Below, piece after piece: positions 26,928 to 35,650 of a stretch of DNA of 64,000 nucleotides. Made by a program: the position numbers and the translations under genes. The notes under the pieces are model-generated. The model was not told the DNA's origin, ran no database searches, and saw only the letters and a list, made by a program, of their open reading frames with translations. Source of the stretch: an uncultured Muribaculaceae bacterium (GTDB lineage Bacteria > Bacteroidota > Bacteroidia > Bacteroidales > Muribaculaceae). Each line of letters opens with the position of its first letter. The stretch's first letter is position 1. The stretch covers positions 49,165 to 113,164 of the forward strand of contig CAJTYH010000004.1 of the NCBI GenBank assembly GCA_910583675.1, written 5' to 3'.

Positions 26928-28985
26928 TCAATGCATGCGCTTGATTAGATTGTATGAGGGCACCACGCCCAATTCTCCCGCCTTGGAAAGGTTGGAGACA
27001 CCTTTATCCTGGTCGCCAAGCTGGAAATACACATATCCACGATTGTAATATGCCTCGCCGAAATCCGGCTTCATCTCTATCGCCTTGTTATAAGCCATGA
27101 GAGCTGAAGTGAAATCGCCAAGTTCGGCAAGCACATTCCCCTTGTTGTAATAGGCGAAAGCCATGCGCGGGGACAGCTCTATCGCCTTGTCGAAATCTGA
27201 GATCACTGCGCGAACGTCCATTTGATGCTCTGCCGCCGAACCGTTTCCGGTCTGCATGGACTTGTATCTTGCCACACCTCGTTCGAAGTACCCGAGTGCG
27301 AAATCAGGCGTAAGCTGAAGTGCGCGGTTCAGGTCTTCCACTGCGGACGCATAATCCCTGAGCACCACAAAGTCCATTGCGCGACCGAAGTAGTCTATGG
27401 CACGTGGAGTATGGGTGGACAGGAAGGAGTTATAATATTCCACCGACCGGAAATGGCGGTTTATGTCCGCCTCATCCGAAGGAGCTATGTCTGTATTGGT
27501 CAATTGCACCAGGAAACGTAGCATCCGCGTGGAGTTCACATCGTCTATCTCCTTCAGATAATATGCCGAAGGACGCAGTTCAGTCGGGGAGGTATAATAG
27601 CTGAGGGCAAACAAAGGTTCAAGCTCCACACGCCTCGAACGATCCTGCACACGTCCACGTATGCTCTTGTTGTTGAATTCTTCCTCCATCTCAATGGGGC
27701 TTTCCACAGTGCGCAATGCAGCAAACCGGCGAGCGACTGCCTCGGGGGTGAGTTTCTGCTCCTCTGTCCGTGATTCGCTCTTCCCTTCCGCACCAGCACC
27801 ATCACCGGCAGGAACCGTTACAGGCTTGCCACCCACAGAGGGAGATTTCCCGGGATCACCACCGGCAGGAAGTTTCTTAGAGAGCGCGAGCGCACGATTG
27901 TAGTCCTTCTCGGCAACAGTCATGTTTCCGGCCATGCGCTGTAGATTGCTTCGCATGTAATAAGCCTCCGGGAGTTCGGGGAATGCCTGCAACAACCTGT
28001 TTACATCAGCCATGGCGGAAGCGATGTCGCGCTTTTCAGAATAGAGATAAGCACGATTGTAGAGCGAACGGTAGTCCTCAGGATCCAGTTCAAGCGCACG
28101 CGTGAAATCAATTATCGCGTTGTCGTTGTCGCGCACTTCCATGCGCAAAAGGCCACGGTTGAAGATGGCCGCCACGTTAAGAGGGTCAAGCTGAAGGGCA
28201 TAGTCATAATCCTCCATGGCTCCATTGTAGTCATCGAGATTGTAACGCAGGAAAGCCCTGTTTATATACAGTCCCGGCTCACGGGGCTGCAAGCGGATAG
28301 CCTCAGTCATGTCAGTCGCGGCGCTCTCAAAATCGCGAGCCGAATTGATGGCTATGTCGGCACGCAACAGGTACCCGTTGGCCAGATTCTTGTTAAGCTC
28401 CAACGCCCGGTCTATGTCGCCGCGTGCCGCTACCGTGTCTCCCTGCTGGAGATACAGCCGCGCACGACCTATATATCCGTTTTCAAAATTAGGGAATTCC
28501 CGAAGCAGATTATTAAAAGAAACCATGGCACTGTCGGCAAGGTTGAGTTCCTGTTGTGCCAGAGCCTTGTTGAACAGCAATCCGCGACTTTTGGCAACAA
28601 TTCGCAAGGCGCTGTCGTAATCTGTGATCGCATCCGCAAGTTTACCACGGTTCTGACGTGCCACCCCCCTCACCTCGTAAGCGTCGGCAATAAACGGATT
28701 ACGCTCTATGGCGGCCGTTGCATCCTCCTCGGCTCCGAGGAAGTCGTCGAGATTCAATTTCGCAATAGCCCTGAAGAAATACGGCTTGGCAAGATATGGT
28801 TTCGCATTTATTGCCAGATTGAAATACTGGATGGACAGCATGTAGTCCTCGAAATACAAGGAATTCTGCCCCACGCGCATCACTTGCTCTGCATTGATCT
28901 GTGCGACACCGCGTAACGGCATCGAAAAACCTAAAAGCAATAAACAAAAATGGAATATGTATTTTAACCGGCTGAATTTCTTCAT
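26928..28985 (-). CDS. Exported tetratricopeptide-repeat protein
   Basis: Protein of 685 residues with a signal peptide ending near LRGVAQ. Residues 35-375 are about ten consecutive 34-residue TPR motifs (for example YNGAMEDYDYALQLDPLNVA). A low-complexity Gly/Pro/Glu linker occupies about residues 375-420, and a second TPR block covers residues 550-680. TPR solenoids scaffold protein complexes, so a periplasmic or outer-membrane assembly role is plausible, but no partner is indicated. It has its own promoter, with a perfect 10-bp hairpin in the leader. Confidence 0.85.
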   Translation of the reverse strand: MKKFSRLKYIFHFCLLLLGFSMPLRGVAQINAEQVMRVGQNSLYFEDYMLSIQYFNLAINAKPYLAKPYFFRAIAKLNLDDFLGAEEDATAAIERNPFIADAYEVRGVARQNRGKLADAITDYDSALRIVAKSRGLLFNKALAQQELNLADSAMVSFNNLLREFPNFENGYIGRARLYLQQGDTVAARGDIDRALELNKNLANGYLLRADIAINSARDFESAATDMTEAIRLQPREPGLYINRAFLRYNLDDYNGAMEDYDYALQLDPLNVAAIFNRGLLRMEVRDNDNAIIDFTRALELDPEDYRSLYNRAYLYSEKRDIASAMADVNRLLQAFPELPEAYYMRSNLQRMAGNMTVAEKDYNRALALSKKLPAGGDPGKSPSVGGKPVTVPAGDGAGAEGKSESRTEEQKLTPEAVARRFAALRTVESPIEMEEEFNNKSIRGRVQDRSRRVELEPLFALSYYTSPTELRPSAYYLKEIDDVNSTRMLRFLVQLTNTDIAPSDEADINRHFRSVEYYNSFLSTHTPRAIDYFGRAMDFVVLRDYASAVEDLNRALQLTPDFALGYFERGVARYKSMQTGNGSAAEHQMDVRAVISDFDKAIELSPRMAFAYYNKGNVLAELGDFTSALMAYNKAIEMKPDFGEAYYNRGYVYFQLGDQDKGVSNLSKAGELGVVPSYNLIKRMH

Positions 28986-28994
28986 AATAGCAAT

Positions 28995-29034
28995 GTGCTG
29001 AACAACGGCCTTGTCACAGGCTGCTGTTCAGCAC
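28995..29034 (-). other. Inverted repeat in the leader of the TPR gene
   Basis: A perfect 10-bp inverted repeat (28995-29004 with 29025-29034) lies between the promoter -7 box and the ATG, which is 9 bases from the hairpin. It could be the lepA 3'-end hairpin, or a structure at the 5' end of the TPR transcript that affects initiation of translation. Confidence 0.5.
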
Positions 29035-29067
29035 ACAAATATACGATAATCTTTGCTCCTCAGCAAA
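29035..29067 (-). promoter_or_regulatory. Promoter of the TPR protein gene
   Basis: The minus strand has TTTG, a 20-base spacer, then TATATTTGT, a close match to the Bacteroidetes -33/-7 promoter, 49 bases before the ATG. Confidence 0.7.
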
Positions 29068-29119
29068 TAAGAGATGCTAACTTTACTTAAGCTTGCTTAT
29101 TAAGCACAGCGCTTTCGCA

Positions 29120-30904
29120 TCAGTCCAGCTTTAGCACTGCGAGGAATGCCTTCTGGGGCACCTGCACCGAGCCGATCTGTTTCATTCGCTTCTTGCCGGC
29201 TTTCTGCTTCTCAAGGAGTTTGCGTTTACGCGACACGTCGCCGCCGTAGCACTTTGCTGTCACATCCTTGCGCACGGCCTTGATGGTTTCACGCGCTATT
29301 ATCTTTGCCCCGATGGCAGCCTGCACGGCAATGTCGAACTGATGGCGCGGAATCAGCTCCTTCAACTTCTCGCACATCTTCCTGCCGAAGGCCACTGCAT
29401 TGTCGGCATGTGTCAGGGTGGAGAGTGCATCCACGCTCTCTCCGTTTAGAAGCATGTCAAGTTTCACAAGTTTCGAATCACGGAAATCATGCAGATGGTA
29501 GTCAAACGAGGCGTAACCCTTCGATATGGATTTCAGTTTGTCATAGAAGTCTATGACGATCTCCCCGAGGGGGATGTCGAAAGTAAGCTCCACACGATTG
29601 CCGGAAATGAATTCCTGCTTTATGAGTTCACCGCGTTTCCCGAGGCACAACGTCATTATAGGCCCGATGAAATCGGTGGTGGTGATTATGGACGAACGTA
29701 TATACGGCTCCTCTATATGGTCTATCAGCGTCACCTCCGGCAAGCCTGACGGATTGTGCACCTCGGCAACGCCCCCTTTTTTGTCATATACCTTGTAGGA
29801 CACGTTGGGCACCGTAGTGATCACCTCCATATTGAACTCGCGGCTAAGACGCTCCTGTATGATCTCCATATGCAGCAATCCAAGGAAACCGCATCGAAAA
29901 CCGAAGCCAAGAGCCATGGAAGATTCCGGCTGGAATGTCAGCGAGGCATCGTTCAGCTGTAGCTTCTCAAGCGACGAACGCAGATTCTCGAAATCCTCGG
30001 CCTCAATGGGATAAACCCCGGCAAACACCATGGGTTTCACCTCCTCGAAACCGGCGATAGCCGGGGCGGGACGACTTACATGGGTTATCGTATCGCCTAC
30101 TTTCACCTCCTTGGAGGTCTTGATGCCTGAAATTATGTATCCCACATTGCCGGCAGACAGTTCCTGACGTGGCATAAGGTCAAGTTTCAGAACTCCTATC
30201 TCATCAGCATGGTATTCCTTTCCGGTCGACACGAATTTAACGAAATCATCCTTGCGTATCGTGCCGTTCACGATCTTGAAATATGCGATTATGCCACGGA
30301 ACGGATTGAACACGGAGTCAAATATCAACGCCTGGAGAGGAGCCTCGGGATCACCCTGTGGAGCCGGCACACGTTCTATGATAGCCTTCAATATCTCTTC
30401 CACACCCTCGCCGGTCTTGCCTGAGGCACGGATTATCTCCTCGCGCTTGCAACCGAGAAGATCCACGATCTGATCCTCCACCTCGTCGGGCTTGGCACTC
30501 TCCAGATCCACCTTGTTTATGACCGGGATTATCTCAAGATCCGAGTCTATGGCCATGTAAAGGTTGGAGATGGTCTGAGCCTGTATGCCCTGTGTCGCAT
30601 CCACGATAAGGAGAGCGCCTTCGCACGCCGCTATCGAACGCGACACTTCATACGAGAAGTCCACATGCCCCGGAGTATCAATGAGATTGAGCACATAATG
30701 CTCGCCATCAAGCGCGTAATCCATCTGTATGGCATGGCTCTTGATGGTAATGCCTCGCTCTCGCTCCAGATCCATGTCGTCAAGCACCTGTGCCTGCAGA
30801 TCCTTGCCGGCAACCGTCTTGGTGTATTCCAGCAGACGGTCTGCAAGTGTGCTCTTACCGTGGTCGATATGTGCTATGATGCAGAAATTCCTTATATTTT
30901 TCAT
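29120..30904 (-). CDS. lepA: Elongation factor 4 (LepA)
   Basis: Ribosome-associated translational GTPase that can back-translocate or aid initiation. It has 594 residues with the full EF4 layout: G1 AHIDHGKSTL, switch II DTPGHVDFSYE, G4 NKVDLE, EF-G-like domains, and the C-terminal EF4-specific domain ending KQIGSVQVPQKAFLAVLKLD. The start agrees with the conserved MKNIRNFCIIAHIDHG. A promoter -7 box sits 68 bases upstream. Confidence 0.97.
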   Translation of the reverse strand: MKNIRNFCIIAHIDHGKSTLADRLLEYTKTVAGKDLQAQVLDDMDLERERGITIKSHAIQMDYALDGEHYVLNLIDTPGHVDFSYEVSRSIAACEGALLIVDATQGIQAQTISNLYMAIDSDLEIIPVINKVDLESAKPDEVEDQIVDLLGCKREEIIRASGKTGEGVEEILKAIIERVPAPQGDPEAPLQALIFDSVFNPFRGIIAYFKIVNGTIRKDDFVKFVSTGKEYHADEIGVLKLDLMPRQELSAGNVGYIISGIKTSKEVKVGDTITHVSRPAPAIAGFEEVKPMVFAGVYPIEAEDFENLRSSLEKLQLNDASLTFQPESSMALGFGFRCGFLGLLHMEIIQERLSREFNMEVITTVPNVSYKVYDKKGGVAEVHNPSGLPEVTLIDHIEEPYIRSSIITTTDFIGPIMTLCLGKRGELIKQEFISGNRVELTFDIPLGEIVIDFYDKLKSISKGYASFDYHLHDFRDSKLVKLDMLLNGESVDALSTLTHADNAVAFGRKMCEKLKELIPRHQFDIAVQAAIGAKIIARETIKAVRKDVTAKCYGGDVSRKRKLLEKQKAGKKRMKQIGSVQVPQKAFLAVLKLD

Positions 30905-30971
30905 CCGGGGATTCTCTATGATTTACTTACATAAACAATTGTCCGATGCAAATCGGCCTATTTTCAGCAGT

Positions 30972-30980
30972 GCAAAGTTA
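30972..30980 (-). promoter_or_regulatory. Promoter -7 element for lepA
   Basis: TAACTTTGC on the minus strand is a perfect TAnnTTTG box. No TTTG is found at the standard -33 distance. Confidence 0.5.
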
Positions 30981-31067
30981 CGAAAAAAACCGGAAACCAC
31001 ATGGCATCCGGTTCTTGCAAGTATTTCATTATGCGCCTTTGCGGCGGATTATCCTGTCTGGAACGGC

Positions 31068-31457
31068 TCAGAATGGTAAATCGTCGGTAGCTGCCGGCTC
31101 AGACACGCCGGGGAAAGCTGCTGGTGCGGCAGGTGCGGCCATAGGAGTGGGGAAAGCGCCTGCGGGCTGCATGTCAGCCGGCATTCCTGCTGCAGCGGGT
31201 TCCGATTTCCATCCACGAATGCTTGTATACCAACGTCCGTTGAACTCACGGCTCTCTATGTCAAAGCTTAGCTTGATCACATCCCCTACGTTCAGAGGGA
31301 ACTGGTCGGCGCGGTCGCCGAAGAAGTCAAAATGCACTTTCTTGGGATAGGTCTCCTGTGTCTCAAGTACATATTCGCGTTTTTTCCAGGCATTTCCGGC
31401 CTTGGATGTACCTGACATCTCGGGGAGAGCCAGTATGATTTTTCCGGTGATTTCCAT
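31068..31457 (-). CDS. DUF3127 protein, OB-fold-like with SSB-type C-terminal tip
   Basis: Small cytoplasmic protein of 129 residues. The start is placed at MEITGKIILALPE, the conserved N-terminus of DUF3127; the longer frame would include the promoter. Residues 1-85 form the DUF3127 domain (KREYVLETQETYPKKVHFDFFG and EFNGRWYTSIRGWK), which resembles a short OB-fold. A Pro/Ala/Met-rich linker follows, and the protein ends in TDDLPF. This layout copies single-stranded DNA-binding protein: OB domain, flexible linker and acidic-hydrophobic tip. A DNA-maintenance role is inferred, not shown. Confidence 0.85.
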   Translation of the reverse strand: MEITGKIILALPEMSGTSKAGNAWKKREYVLETQETYPKKVHFDFFGDRADQFPLNVGDVIKLSFDIESREFNGRWYTSIRGWKSEPAAAGMPADMQPAGAFPTPMAAPAAPAAFPGVSEPAATDDLPF

Positions 31458-31486
31458 TATCGTTTTCTTTCTTTCGTTTTGAGAAC

Positions 31487-31518
31487 ACAAATTTAGCAAT
31501 TATCCACCGCTTGCCAAA
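31487..31518 (-). promoter_or_regulatory. Promoter of the DUF3127 gene
   Basis: The minus strand has TTTG, a 19-base spacer, then TAAATTTGT. It lies 29 bases before the chosen ATG and inside the longer alternative frame, which supports the shorter start. Confidence 0.7.
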
Positions 31519-31561
31519 ATTTTCCCGCCAAAAGTTCAAAGTGTTTTGGGTTGTATAACAC

Positions 31562-31600
31562 GACTGCACCGCGGTCAGTTAATCCACGGTGCAGTCTTTT
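31562..31600 (-). terminator. Hairpin after the serpin gene
   Basis: A perfect 10-bp stem (31562-31571 with 31587-31596) begins 3 bases beyond the serpin stop. The T run is on the + strand side (TTTTC), so for the serpin transcript this is a hairpin without a U tail. Confidence 0.5.
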
Positions 31601-32829
31601 CAATCAAGATTTTCAATGCGCCCGCAAAGCACGCACATTCCCGTATTACGCTCATTTATAAAAAAGAGATAAGGTCTATTGAATTCAACTACAGGCACTT
31701 TTATTTCTGAATCATCGGGGCCAGACCCCTCAGACGGCCAAAAACTCCAAGACACCGATGCGCCCTCGCTTCCTTTCTCGCCAAACTCTACAGCAGACTT
31801 TTGGAAAAACTGAACACCACCATATATGAGATCAAAAACCGTCATGTACCCACCATCGAAAATCCGTTTTATTCCAAGATCCGCCAATACATGCGACACA
31901 TCCTTACCGTCAGATTGGAGTTTGCATTTAGGCAGATACAAATCAACATTTCTCGCCAGACGAGGACATGACATTAGACTCACATAATCAAGTTCATCCA
32001 CTAAGTCGTTAAGATCCTTGTCGCAATCAGGAAGCACAAAAGTCGCAGTATAATCCCCATTTCCCATATCGATCATCACAGCCTCATAGTCCTTTCCGAC
32101 CCAATAATTCTGCAGCCCCATGCAATGCATCATTTTTATTGAAGTCTCACCACAAGAACCATGAAATATACTTTCAGAAGTCTCTTTCTCATCGAAAGGA
32201 TTTATCCATTTTCCACTAAAATACAAGGCATTAGCCATTACAAGATCCACATTCGGAGGGAATGAGCCAATCATATTCGGAATAAGCCCCCGCGTCTTCT
32301 CACGACACCACTGATTCACGCTCTCCACAGACTGTGGCGAATCGAAGTCCATTGGAAATATGGATCCGTCATATGTCTCGAAAAATTCGCGACTAAATGC
32401 CATGTCGGGAGAAAGAGTCTGTGAATGCCACATGGCATTAGCCAACGCCACATCAACATTTTTATCCACTGCTGCAAAACGTTTGAGAGTTTTGCCATGG
32501 AAACTTTTAAGATCTTTCAAATCTGCGCAACCAACACCCCGTACTATCTCGTCAGCTGAGACTTCGTCAACAGCCAACGCTGTCATCCCCAAAAGCATTT
32601 GCATACTCAGCGGAGAGATCACCACATTCCCGTCACCCTCTTTGCAAACCGATTTGAAGAAAGAGTAATCAAAATGCGCCATCTCACGAGCGACTTCTTT
32701 CTCCACATCAGTATAATCAATGCTTGTGTCCGCCGATGGTGCACCCGGTTCAAGGACGCTATCGTCTGATGAACACGCGGCAAGCAATCCCAATAACAGG
32801 ATGCCTAAAACAACATTTATGTACTTCAT
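31600..32829 (-). CDS. Serpin-family protease inhibitor lipoprotein
   Basis: Surface or periplasmic serpin of 409 residues, anchored by a lipobox (LLAAC, Cys19). Serpins trap proteases irreversibly by reactive-loop cleavage. Family motifs include NVVISPLSMQMLLGM, ANALYFSGKWINPF and the C-terminal VEFNRPYLFFINERNTG. The hinge EKGSEGASVS (residues 351-360) is inhibitor-like in its first positions, but the following loop holds Trp361, Phe363 and Trp364 and is about 8 residues longer than in alpha-1-antitrypsin, so the P1 residue cannot be assigned. It starts 50 bases after the C10 protease gene and probably shares its transcript. Confidence 0.88.
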   Translation of the reverse strand: MKYINVVLGILLLGLLAACSSDDSVLEPGAPSADTSIDYTDVEKEVAREMAHFDYSFFKSVCKEGDGNVVISPLSMQMLLGMTALAVDEVSADEIVRGVGCADLKDLKSFHGKTLKRFAAVDKNVDVALANAMWHSQTLSPDMAFSREFFETYDGSIFPMDFDSPQSVESVNQWCREKTRGLIPNMIGSFPPNVDLVMANALYFSGKWINPFDEKETSESIFHGSCGETSIKMMHCMGLQNYWVGKDYEAVMIDMGNGDYTATFVLPDCDKDLNDLVDELDYVSLMSCPRLARNVDLYLPKCKLQSDGKDVSHVLADLGIKRIFDGGYMTVFDLIYGGVQFFQKSAVEFGEKGSEGASVSWSFWPSEGSGPDDSEIKVPVVEFNRPYLFFINERNTGMCVLCGRIENLD

Positions 32830-32879
32830 AACAACCCAACATCAGTTAAATTAAACATTATTACAACATCTTCAACGAT

Positions 32880-34157
32880 TCAAGGCGCAAGAATGCGATA
32901 AAAATCTGTCCAATAACCATAGTTCACATTTCCTCCAGGCGCAAACGACATGTCCAGAAAATAGCCATCCTTCTCACCATTTTCGTATCCCCAACAAAAA
33001 TGATTATAAGTCTCCTTTTTAGACCATGTTGGTCCTCCACCATCCGGAACCCACGTTAAACCATTGTCTTTTGTAATATATCTATAGCCGGTTATTGTCA
33101 ATTCCTTCATACCGTCACAGATCCAATTGTGAGCAACACCCCTACCTGTATCTATACCATACATAAACAATATAGTGTTTCGTTTTATGCTTTCGGGAAT
33201 CACGTTGTCATCACAAACCTGAAACAGGTCACTTTTTAGTCCTAACGCCTTGATAGCATTTATCCCCCCTTCTTCAGGAGTTTTAGTTGTTGAATTATGT
33301 TCTCCATTGCCACTTAAATATATTGAACCAGCTAATTCACCTATCTGACGCAGAAGCTGTGCAATAACCATGTGATTTTCATCCGGATAATGACATTTGC
33401 ATGCAAATTTCTTGGTCATGAATTGCATATTGTGCCTTGAGATCTCCGGCCAGTCTAAGGATATTGTTGGAGAACCATCCTTATATGTAAGACTTAATTC
33501 ATTCGGATAATAGAACGCTGAAAGCATCATGGCAATTGCAACGTTAGTACACCCTGCTACCCCATTGATGCACTCGGCACCAAAGATCCCTCTTTGCCAC
33601 CATTTAACATACACCTGCGGTGATACATACTGTGTAATAAGAGTGTCTATCACAGACTTTTCACCACCGGGCTGATAGGGAGGCCGGATACCTGTCCCAT
33701 CACCGGATAATTGATTCAGGAAACATTCGGCAGTGGCAAGATATGCGTCAAAGCCAGGATTCTCACCAATTGATGATGGATCAAAATTACCGACCTCAGA
33801 AACAGCTATAACATGAGGCGCATCTACATTCGCAGGAACAATAGCGAAACCTTCATTTTCGGAAAAGTTAACTACATACATCAACGGGGTTGATAAATTC
33901 CGACTTTTATCACCGGACGAATATATCATCTTAGTCTGCCTGACATCTACCGTTCTTCCACTACCTCTTGAGACAGCCTCCCCATCCAACAGTCTTTGAG
34001 CTGCAGAAACAGCAATGGCCTCTGCTTCGGCTTGAGACCTAAGATTGTCGCAATCCTCAATAAGCAAAGAGGGATTTTCTACCAACGTATCTCTCTCATC
34101 ACAGCCGACAAGAACAACGCACAAGACAAACAACACAAAAAAAACACTTTTTCTCAT
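32880..34157 (-). CDS. C10 (streptopain-like) cysteine protease lipoprotein
   Basis: Exported cysteine protease of 425 residues. The start is set at MRKSVFFVLFVLC, which gives a lipoprotein signal (VVLVGC, Cys19); the longer frame overlaps the promoter. Residues about 40-150 are the inhibitory propeptide (Spi-like) domain with YVVNFSENEGFAIVPA. The catalytic domain has Cys203 in VAGCTNVAIAMM and His343 in GVAHNWICDG, matching the Cys and His of streptopain. The glycine motif after the His is a variant (CWGYENGEKDGYF). A paralogue lies directly upstream and a serpin directly downstream. Confidence 0.9.
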   Translation of the reverse strand: MRKSVFFVLFVLCVVLVGCDERDTLVENPSLLIEDCDNLRSQAEAEAIAVSAAQRLLDGEAVSRGSGRTVDVRQTKMIYSSGDKSRNLSTPLMYVVNFSENEGFAIVPANVDAPHVIAVSEVGNFDPSSIGENPGFDAYLATAECFLNQLSGDGTGIRPPYQPGGEKSVIDTLITQYVSPQVYVKWWQRGIFGAECINGVAGCTNVAIAMMLSAFYYPNELSLTYKDGSPTISLDWPEISRHNMQFMTKKFACKCHYPDENHMVIAQLLRQIGELAGSIYLSGNGEHNSTTKTPEEGGINAIKALGLKSDLFQVCDDNVIPESIKRNTILFMYGIDTGRGVAHNWICDGMKELTITGYRYITKDNGLTWVPDGGGPTWSKKETYNHFCWGYENGEKDGYFLDMSFAPGGNVNYGYWTDFYRILAP

Positions 34158-34184
34158 AGCAAACACAAAAAAAATTAAACAACA

Positions 34185-34215
34185 GCAAATATACAATATT
34201 TTTTGACACTTCAAA
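34185..34215 (-). promoter_or_regulatory. Promoter of the active C10 protease gene
   Basis: The minus strand has TTTG, an 18-base spacer, then TATATTTGC, 28 bases before the chosen ATG. Confidence 0.6.
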
Positions 34216-34319
34216 AACATCAAACAATCAACGCAGACATTGCTTACGCCTAAGGGCTGAGTGATCCTTACCTCGAATCCACGTGAATATGCAATAGCTC
34301 TTTTATGTTGATAAATTCA

Positions 34320-35582
34320 TTATATGTGAGAAATATACGAATACGGATCTACCATTAAATACCCTATATTCAAGGTAAAATTAAGAGGACAACGCTTAGG
34401 ATTAAAAGTCATATCCAAATAATATCCATTTCCTGCCGTGATACACCAATTATAGTGATTATAGTACTCACTGGCAGTATAAAATTCTGTTTCACCATCC
34501 CATTCCCATGATGCGCCTTTATTATTTGTAATATATCTTCGCCCTCTTCTTTTGACTTCTTTATACCCATCACAAAGCCAAATATGCTCCCCACGCGTTT
34601 CATCTTTACCATACATAAACAACACACCAAACTGTTCAACATTATGTACCGCAAATTCTTTAGTCACGTCTCTGTCATCTATTTCGTATAGATGGAAGCT
34701 GCGCAGTGCTGATTTGAAAGAACCTACAGAAGATGTTGGAAAGTCCTTGCTGTAATCTGTCGCAGATCTATATCCAATTTCCCTTACAACTTGTGCAATT
34801 CTAAGATGAATTGAATCATTTGGATACTTTGCATCACAGTCATCAAGACGAAAATGACCGTCAACCAACTTACCTGCATCTGAATGATATTTAAATTTAT
34901 CCCAATCTACAATAATGCTTCCACCACCTTTATATGTCAATTCAATAGAACCATAATATTTATATGCATATAAAAATGTTGTAAGTGCAATGTCACCCAT
35001 ACTACATACATAATTCGGGCATTCTGCGGAGAAATAGTTGTCGTCTTCCCATTCAACATCCAACGTTGGGCCGTATGAACTCCAAATCACATCTTCATAT
35101 ACTGTTTTTTCACCACCAGGCTCGCGCCAATCTATATCACCAACGTCATTGAGGTAGCTTACCGCATCTTTCAAAAAGATTGAGATTCCCGGATTATCCA
35201 ACTCTTCTTCGGAAGAAAAATGACCGTTTTCAGTAACAGCCATAATAGCAGGCGCCAACTTATTATCCGAGATAATCGCAAAACCTTGATTATCTTCAAA
35301 ATTCACGATATGCATCAATTGATTCGATGAACGGCTTTGATTTCCGCCAATGCTGATAATTCCTCCGGCTTTGTCTACCTTTCTTTGAATGGGACTCCTC
35401 GCAGTAGCATCATCTTCAAAGAAAAGAGCTGCCTCTGCTGCCAATGAGAAAATTTCCTCTTCCGAACGACTGTTTGATTGAACTTCAGATGCAACATCCG
35501 CAACAAGGTTAGGTGGGCACTCTTCCACCGAGCAACCTGCCACCAGAAGCATCAAGACCAAGATAGCAACATAGTTTTTCAT
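34320..35582 (-). CDS. C10-family pseudoprotease lipoprotein (catalytic Cys replaced by Met)
   Basis: Paralogue of the neighbouring C10 protease, 420 residues, with a lipobox (LLVAGC, Cys17) and a propeptide-like domain (HIVNFEDNQGFAIISD). Ungapped alignment around the active site puts AECPNYVCSMGDIALTTF against AECINGVAGCTNVAIAMM, so the catalytic Cys is Met195. A Cys two residues earlier (Cys193) is not in register. The active-site His is kept (His333 in GEHIWLCDG). The Gly-rich motif near the C-terminus has decayed to NWCITAGNGYY. The frame is intact with no stop or frameshift, so this looks like a maintained but catalytically dead family member. The gene is clearly more AT-rich than the core genes. 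Confidence 0.85.
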   Translation of the reverse strand: MKNYVAILVLMLLVAGCSVEECPPNLVADVASEVQSNSRSEEEIFSLAAEAALFFEDDATARSPIQRKVDKAGGIISIGGNQSRSSNQLMHIVNFEDNQGFAIISDNKLAPAIMAVTENGHFSSEEELDNPGISIFLKDAVSYLNDVGDIDWREPGGEKTVYEDVIWSSYGPTLDVEWEDDNYFSAECPNYVCSMGDIALTTFLYAYKYYGSIELTYKGGGSIIVDWDKFKYHSDAGKLVDGHFRLDDCDAKYPNDSIHLRIAQVVREIGYRSATDYSKDFPTSSVGSFKSALRSFHLYEIDDRDVTKEFAVHNVEQFGVLFMYGKDETRGEHIWLCDGYKEVKRRGRRYITNNKGASWEWDGETEFYTASEYYNHYNWCITAGNGYYLDMTFNPKRCPLNFTLNIGYLMVDPYSYISHI

Positions 35583-35616
35583 GATGATTGATTTATGTGT
35601 TAAAAATTAGCTACTC

Positions 35617-35650
35617 CCAAAGATAGCAAAAAATCAATTTCACTTCCAAA
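35617..35650 (-). promoter_or_regulatory. Promoter of the C10 pseudoprotease gene
   Basis: The minus strand has TTTG, a 21-base spacer, then TATCTTTGG, 35 bases before the ATG. The rest of the 254-base gap up to the next gene is very AT-rich and holds nothing else I can identify. Confidence 0.6.

Noticed and set aside
34320..35582. Frameshift or pseudogene as the reason for the missing catalytic Cys
   Set aside because: The frame around residue 195 was read codon by codon and flanking residues align without gaps to the active paralogue, so this is a substitution in an intact gene.
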